Positions 59,791-64,000 of a stretch of 64,000 nucleotides of DNA are shown one piece after another. Source of the stretch: Paenibacillus arenosi (GTDB lineage: Bacteria; Bacillota; Bacilli; Paenibacillales; Paenibacillaceae). Positions within the stretch are counted from its first letter, which is position 1. Each line of letters starts with the position of its first letter. A model generated the notes under the pieces. It was not told the DNA's origin, searched no databases, and was given only the letters and a program-made list of their open reading frames with translations. Where the stretch lies: assembly GCF_014841135.1 (NCBI RefSeq), contig NZ_JACYTN010000001.1, positions 186,001 through 250,000 of the forward strand, written 5' to 3'. The translations under genes were made by a program, and so were the position numbers.

Positions 59791-60783
59791 GTGAAACTAA
59801 GTGTGTTGGATCAAACACCAACGTCAAACGGACAAACGTCTCAACAAACGCTGCAAAACTCGGTTGAGCTAGCTCAGCTTGTAGATAAATTAGGCTATAA
59901 CCGAATCTGGTATTCGGAGCATCATGGTTCTGAAAATTTAGCCAGCGCATCACCGGAAATATTGATTGCTCATATTGCGTCTGTAACCAAGCAGATTCGG
60001 GTTGGATCGGGTGGAATTATGCTGATGCATTACTCTCCGTTGAAGATGGCTGAACTGTTTAAAACATTGGCGATTTTGTATCCGAACCGTATTGACTTTG
60101 GTGTAGGCCGTGCGCCAGGTGGTGATTGGCATAGTACGCTTGCGCTGCATGAAGGCAAGAAACCAAGAATGGATAATCAGTATGAAAAGTTGAAAGAAAC
60201 GATGATGTTTATGACCGAAACGATGCCTGCAGATCATCCTTATCACAACACGTTGGCTGCTCCATTTGGCGGGACGCCACCTGAAGTATGGCTGTTGGGC
60301 TCTAGCGGCAGCAGTGCGGCACAAGCTGGACAGTTTGGTATCGGATATTCATTCGCTCAATTTATTAGCGGCCAATTATCTGCTCCGATGCTGGATGCTT
60401 ATCGCTCGAACTTCGTTCCTTCGGAAATCATGCCTAACCCTCAAGTCAATGTTGGTTACTTTGTCATGGCAGCTGAAACAACCGAAGAAGCTGAATATCA
60501 TGCAGCAAGCCTTGATTTGAACTTGTTGTTTATGGATACAGGGATGCCATTTAAAGTATTGTCCCCGGAAGACGCATTAAATTATTCTTACACGGAAATG
60601 GACAAAATGCGCATCCAACATAACCGCAGCCGCTTCCTAGTAGGAAGTGCGAAAGAAGTTGCCGATATACTGCGCGACCATGATAAACAATTCGGTATTA
60701 ACGAAGCAGTGTTAGGCACGATCAGCCACAGTCATGAAGCAAGACTAAAATCGTATGAATTGCTTGCTAAGGAACTTTTATAA
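59791..60783 (+). CDS. LLM class flavin-dependent oxidoreductase
   Basis: A 330-aa bacterial luciferase-like protein of the YwcH/MsnO8 type, using reduced flavin. It opens KLSVLDQTPTSNG, has RIWYSEHHGSENLASASPE and VGSGGIMLMHYSPLKMAE, the PNRIDFGVGRAPGGD segment, and VGSAKEVADIL near the end. GTG start with AGAAGG upstream. It is followed after 59 bp by the DUF896 gene without an intervening terminator. Substrate unknown. Confidence 0.92.
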   Translation: MKLSVLDQTPTSNGQTSQQTLQNSVELAQLVDKLGYNRIWYSEHHGSENLASASPEILIAHIASVTKQIRVGSGGIMLMHYSPLKMAELFKTLAILYPNRIDFGVGRAPGGDWHSTLALHEGKKPRMDNQYEKLKETMMFMTETMPADHPYHNTLAAPFGGTPPEVWLLGSSGSSAAQAGQFGIGYSFAQFISGQLSAPMLDAYRSNFVPSEIMPNPQVNVGYFVMAAETTEEAEYHAASLDLNLLFMDTGMPFKVLSPEDALNYSYTEMDKMRIQHNRSRFLVGSAKEVADILRDHDKQFGINEAVLGTISHSHEARLKSYELLAKELL

Positions 60784-60842
60784 ACTGGCTTCTATAAAGA
60801 TTTATATAAATAACTCTCTATAAGGAAAGGAAGAGGAAGAAC

Positions 60843-61085
60843 ATGATTAACATATTAGATCGGATCAACGTATTAGCTAGAAAAAATAAAGCAAGTGGTT
60901 TGACTCCAGCAGAGCTAGAAGAACGCCAGCTATTGCGGCAGCAGTACTTGGGTATTATTCGAGGACATGTAGATAAGTCTTTCCATGCGATTACGTTTCT
61001 AGATGCTCAAGGACATGATGTGACCCCTAAAAAGCTGACGCAAGAACAAGAGAAATCATCCGTACAAATGAATGATGCGGTATGA
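60843..61085 (+). CDS. DUF896 family protein
   Basis: An 80-aa helical-hairpin protein of the DUF896 (YnzC/YneB-linked) family. It begins ILDRINVLARKNKASGLTP and has the ELEERQLLRQQYLG helix. Function unknown; some members lie beside SOS genes. AAGGAAAGGAAG precedes the ATG. Its stop overlaps the Rrf2 gene as ATGA, a coupling that places it in the same unit as the regulator. Confidence 0.93.
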   Translation: MINILDRINVLARKNKASGLTPAELEERQLLRQQYLGIIRGHVDKSFHAITFLDAQGHDVTPKKLTQEQEKSSVQMNDAV

Positions 61086-61561
61086 AAATGACGACTGGCG
61101 TGGAACAAGCCGTATATGCTGTGCTGCTGCTTAATCGTTTGCCTAAGAACGCGGTGTTGTCAGGTGAATCATTAAGTCAGCAGCTGCAAGTTTCTCCAAC
61201 TTATTTGCAAAAGTTAATGAGAAAGCTTGTCCAAGCAGGGCTTGTTTCCTCCGTGCCAGGTGTAAAAGGCGGGTTTCGATTAATCGCAGATCCCGCGAAT
61301 ATTCACATCTACGATGTATTTGTTGCTGTAGAGGGTGTAGAGGCTCTATATCGTTCCAATGGAGTATTTCAAGCGGTATTTCAATTGAAAGAGAACAGAA
61401 CTTGTTTATTATCTGATGTGATGAATGAAGCGGAACAAGCTTGGCGGACGATCTTGCAGCGTACTACAATCGCTTCTCTGCATGATGCTGTGCAAGACAC
61501 GGCATCGCACGATTCCATTTATAAGGTGGATGCTTGGTTAAAGGAAAAGATGGTGCGATAA
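61082..61561 (+). CDS. Rrf2 family transcriptional regulator
   Basis: A 159-aa Rrf2 regulator. The winged helix-turn-helix is in LSQQLQVSPTYLQKLMRKLVQAGLV (given in two parts, about residues 30-55), and the GVKGGFRL motif follows. Only one Cys (NRTC, about residue 103) is present, so it cannot bind a cluster through three cysteines as IscR does. It is probably a redox or metabolite sensor of the YwnA/CymR kind. It starts inside the DUF896 stop and may control the oxidoreductase ahead of it. Confidence 0.9.
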   Translation: MKMTTGVEQAVYAVLLLNRLPKNAVLSGESLSQQLQVSPTYLQKLMRKLVQAGLVSSVPGVKGGFRLIADPANIHIYDVFVAVEGVEALYRSNGVFQAVFQLKENRTCLLSDVMNEAEQAWRTILQRTTIASLHDAVQDTASHDSIYKVDAWLKEKMVR

Positions 61562-61635
61562 GCACTTTGTTAGTGAAGTAATGTGAGGAAGAGCGGTAAA
61601 TAGAGTAGAGGTTCATATACGAGGAGGAGATATAA

Positions 61636-61917
61636 ATGTTCGTTAGAGTGGTTACTTTTAAAAGTAAAGAAGGAAAAGAGGAGCGAGTGCGGAAGTTAGG
61701 GCGGGAGACGCTGGTGCCTATTAATAAAGAGGCAGGTTCGGTTCATGTCTATTTCCTAGAACCTCATGCAGATAACAATTCGTTTGGTGTAGTAAGTGTA
61801 TGGAAGGAACAAGAAACATTGGAGACAATGAAAAATAGTGAACGCTATCGTGCGTTGATACAGGAACTGGCTCCTTTGGTTGAATCGTTGATAGATACGG
61901 TTTATGTGTCGGGCTAG
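61636..61917 (+). CDS. Antibiotic biosynthesis monooxygenase (ABM) family protein
   Basis: A 93-aa ferredoxin-like ABM-domain protein, such as putative quinol monooxygenases. It begins VRVVTFKSKEGKEERV and has GSVHVYFLEPHADNNSFGVVSVWK (in parts), and SERYRALIQELAPLV. GAGGAGGAG precedes the ATG. It closes the redox cluster. Family members act on quinones or as small heme or substrate binders; no catalytic detail is visible. Confidence 0.9.
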   Translation: MFVRVVTFKSKEGKEERVRKLGRETLVPINKEAGSVHVYFLEPHADNNSFGVVSVWKEQETLETMKNSERYRALIQELAPLVESLIDTVYVSG

Positions 61918-61965
61918 GTCTAGTGGCTGCCGTGTATTGGAAAATGTATAGCTATAAAGATAATG

Positions 61966-62013
61966 AAGCCTAATTTCTTAGTAAGTACGGAACGTACTGA
62001 GAGATTAGGTTTT
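61966..62013 (+). terminator. Terminator after the ABM gene
   Basis: AAGCCTAAT pairs with ATTAGGTTT, with AGTAC/GTACT near the loop, then TTGTTGTTG. It marks the end of the redox cluster and of the ordinary-looking sequence. Confidence 0.8.
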
Positions 62014-62553
62014 GTTGTTGTGAGGGGTTATATGTATAGTGAAGCAAGCAAAGGAGTGGGAGGTATGGGCAAGGAACTTATGCAAAAATAAAGATAAATA
62101 AATATATATTTTATGGATTAACCCAAAAGATTTATATTTTCTTTCGGGCTATTTGTTTTGTATAGATTTTTGTTTGTTCGTTGAATATCGCATATTAAAA
62201 GAAGTGTGGTTGCAATGTTCTAGTACATTCTTCGTGCAAAGAAACGACGATTTCTAATCATTCTAATAAACATATTCAACTAATTCTGTTGTGTGGTAAT
62301 ATCAGGAATGTAGGCTGGTTAGCACTGGTGAAAACGGAGTGTGAGAAAAACTTTATAACGAAAGATTTTTAATACTGTCAAGAGTAAGGCAAGCAGTAGC
62401 ATGAGTGATTTTTGGAGATATCTAAAGTAACTAGATCCTTAATGGGCTTGCTAACTTAACAGTTTCGTGAATACTCTACATACAAATTACTTGTGAAATT
62501 CACAAATAAGAAAGTTAGCTGAAACTCAAGAAAATAAAAGTGGAGGATTAGCA
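62014..62553. other. AT-rich gene-free stretch
   Basis: About 540 bp with no gene I can support. A GGAGTGGGAGGT site is followed by an ATG and only eight codons (62064-62090). A hairpin (CCCAAAAGA/TTTCTTTCGGG, 62122-62148) with a T-rich tail follows, which may be a decayed gene end. The rest is AT-rich. The composition changes here compared with the sequence before 61.9 kb. Confidence 0.5.
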
Positions 62554-63492
62554 ATGAAGAGTGAAGATCAGAGATATTATAATTTGATGTTAAAAAAAGT
62601 TGATAAATTTAGTTTAATTCAAGAACATAGATTATACAAAGAAGAACAGATATTGATGATGTCACCAGATTTATTTATTGTGAGGAACGGATTAAACTGG
62701 GTCATTAGAATAAACAAACTAATTAGACATTACCGATATTGTTTGGTGAATGCAATTGGTATTGCTCAAGAGATAAGAATACCTACCGAAGAAACAGAGA
62801 TTAGGGATAGCTATTCATTTCATTTAGAGAATGCAGTATACAGACAATTGGTACTCTGGGATATGTATGCAAAATTATTAAATGAAACATATAGTCTAGG
62901 TCATGAGCGAAAGGAATTATCAATTTGGCAAGTTATAAAAACCTTGAGGAGTTCTAAGGATGCACAACAAAGACAATTAGCTAAAAAACTGAAGAAGTAT
63001 TGTAACGGACGATTTCACCAATATGTAAGAAATTACTTGCGTAATACTTTTGCACATAATGGCGATCCACATGGCAAACTAATTTTTCATTATTATGATA
63101 GTAACGATCAGCTCAAACCAGATATTGATTTCATAATGCCAGATCACCATATAAAAGAATTGAGATATGTGATTATTGATTTTGTTAAATTACATAGATT
63201 TTTAAATAAAATTAATAAACATATCGAGAAAAAAATGCTAGAAAGAACAATTTTGATTGAGTATTATTTTGAGACTCTTTGTGGTAAACAAATTACTGAT
63301 GATAGTCATATACCCATTACTGTTTTACAAGAACTTAAGGATATATGGGAAGTATCTGATACTGGCGAGCCCTGTGAAGAATGCAAAAAACTATTAAACA
63401 ATACCACTCTCAAATACTGTAAACCTGTAAGATTTGTTTACCATAGGATTAATGAACCTCAAGATCATATAAGTATTTCGATGAAGCCTTGA
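62554..63492 (+). CDS. HEPN-like uncharacterised protein, 312 aa
   Basis: An uncharacterised AT-rich gene. The protein is largely helical, with a RNYLRNTFAHNGDPHG segment around residues 163-178 whose R-N-x-x-A-H (RNTFAH) is of the R-x4-6-H type seen in HEPN nucleases, as in Cthe_2314-like HEPN proteins. Later there are two Cys-x2-Cys-like positions (EPCEECKK). HEPN proteins are often toxin or defence ribonucleases, but I cannot show activity here. AAAGTGGAGG precedes the ATG. Codon use (many ATA, AGA) differs from the genes to the left. It ends 1 bp before the structured element. Confidence 0.65.
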   Translation: MKSEDQRYYNLMLKKVDKFSLIQEHRLYKEEQILMMSPDLFIVRNGLNWVIRINKLIRHYRYCLVNAIGIAQEIRIPTEETEIRDSYSFHLENAVYRQLVLWDMYAKLLNETYSLGHERKELSIWQVIKTLRSSKDAQQRQLAKKLKKYCNGRFHQYVRNYLRNTFAHNGDPHGKLIFHYYDSNDQLKPDIDFIMPDHHIKELRYVIIDFVKLHRFLNKINKHIEKKMLERTILIEYYFETLCGKQITDDSHIPITVLQELKDIWEVSDTGEPCEECKKLLNNTTLKYCKPVRFVYHRINEPQDHISISMKP

Positions 63493-63493
63493 A

Positions 63494-63645
63494 CTTCAGA
63501 TAACACCGTATTTACGGGCCCCTAGATCTGGCTGAAGTGACTCTTAGAAGTAGAGTCAAGCAGATAACCTTGCAAGGTTAACTGGCGACGCTGACGCTCC
63601 TTTAAGCCTTTCGGGCTCGTAGATACAACAATGTTATATGAAATC
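63494..63645 (+). repeat. Structured element with imperfect terminal inverted repeats
   Basis: A roughly 150-bp GC-richer stretch between two AT-rich genes. Its left end (CTTCAGATAACACCG then TATTTACGGGCCC) and the complement of its right end (TTTCATATAACATTGTTG then TATCTACGAGCCC) match over about 28 positions, the right having three extra bases. Inside are GACTC/GAGTC, the palindrome AACCTTGCAAGGTT, AGCC-TTTC-GGGCT, a second CAGATAAC at 63561-63568, and GACGCTGACGCT. It may be a MITE-like repeat, a recombination site, or a structured RNA. I cannot see whether it recurs elsewhere. Confidence 0.6.
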
Positions 63646-63680
63646 CCCGCAAGATCGAAATAAAAGAGGTGGGTAACTTT

Positions 63681-64000
63681 GTGAGAGCTTATGGAAAAGA
63701 TCAGAGTGTGTTTGATGTAACGCTTAATTTAAATATTTCTTTGAATTTACTGAGAATGTACGGATATAAAATAGATACTCAATCCAGATTTCAATTATTC
63801 AAAAATAAATTCAATAGCCATTATATATCGTCAATATTGAACAAGCAGTATTCTGTGAAAGATTCAATTAAACGTGAACTTCTTTATGGTTATAAAGATT
63901 ACTGGGAATTGCTAACGATTTCTCAGTCAAGAAATATCCTAGCTGCAACTGACAGTGGAATTCGAAATGAGATAAAGCATGTTTTTAGCGGAAGTATTCT
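63681..64000 (+). CDS. Unidentified protein, 5' part only
   Basis: A frame open from GTG at 63681 to the end of the window (106 codons seen), preceded by AAAGAGGTGGG. The visible part starts VRAYGKDQSVFDVTLNLNIS and continues with Lys/Asn/Ile-rich sequence, without a recognised domain, signal peptide or membrane segment. AT-rich like the previous gene, in the same orientation, and separated from it by the structured element. The product cannot be named from this fragment. Confidence 0.7.
   Translation, partial: MRAYGKDQSVFDVTLNLNISLNLLRMYGYKIDTQSRFQLFKNKFNSHYISSILNKQYSVKDSIKRELLYGYKDYWELLTISQSRNILAATDSGIRNEIKHVFSGSI

Noticed and set aside
63494-63645. Integron attC site
   Set aside because: The layout is suggestive, but the ends read AGATAAC and GTTATAT, which do not fit RYYYAAC/GTTRRRY, and no integrase is in the window. 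Kept as an unassigned structured repeat.
63494-64000. Retron (structured RNA followed by reverse transcriptase)
   Set aside because: The visible part of the downstream protein shows no reverse transcriptase motif; only 106 codons are seen, so it is not excluded beyond the window.
1-64000. CRISPR arrays, tRNA, rRNA, transposase genes, prophage genes
   Set aside because: I looked on both strands and saw no regular spacer arrays, no tRNA or rRNA sequence, and no transposase, integrase or phage structural proteins.

Overview
The window comes from a spore-forming member of the Bacillales, most likely Paenibacillus or a close relative. The evidence is conserved B. subtilis-like gene order (rqcH, yloB, yicC, remA, gmk, rpoZ, coaBC, priA, def, fmt, rsmB, rlmN, prpC, prkC, rsgA, rpe, spoVM, rpmB, yloU, fakA, recG), the sporulation genes spoVM and a spoVIF-like gene, a YlbF/YlbG pair, AGGAGG-type ribosome binding sites, and frequent GTG/TTG starts. 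The genus is inferred from gene content; no 16S or marker comparison was possible. The window opens inside a GAF-GGDEF gene and closes inside an unidentified gene.

Layout. 1-6.4 kb: diguanylate cyclase (partial), a lipoprotein, an M29 aminopeptidase, an HPr-like protein without the phospho-histidine region, ylaN, an Asp23 protein, and yugN-ftsW on the minus strand. 6.6-16 kb: an M20 amidohydrolase, a CBS-pair protein, an XPB-type helicase overlapping its helicase-associated partner, ylbF, ylbG, a LysR regulator and a PHP phosphoesterase. 16-24 kb: rqcH (minus), a Ca2+ P-type ATPase, dapF and a methyltransferase/MTHFR fusion. 24-45.6 kb: the conserved yicC-to-recG housekeeping block covering nucleotide and coenzyme A synthesis, replication restart, N-terminal formyl-Met handling, rRNA modification, Ser/Thr phosphorylation signalling, ribosome maturation, sporulation and fatty acid kinase.

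45.6-62 kb is accessory. It holds spoVIF, a DUF1796 protein, three class C beta-lactamase-fold serine hydrolases (two of them tandem paralogues sharing a copied upstream element), an SRAP protein, a secreted HExxH protein, and a translesion polymerase cassette under LexA-type boxes whose flanking genes are paralogous to each other. After these come an SpsI-like nucleotidyltransferase, DUF1877, and a redox/electrophile cluster (VOC, HxlR, nitroreductase, luciferase-like oxidoreductase, DUF896, Rrf2, ABM monooxygenase).

62-64 kb is visibly more AT-rich. It contains a HEPN-like protein, a structured element of about 150 bp with imperfect terminal inverted repeats, and the start of an unknown gene. 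This looks like an acquired segment and is one of the two best places for something undescribed. The other is the SOS-linked polymerase cassette at 53.8-56.0 kb.
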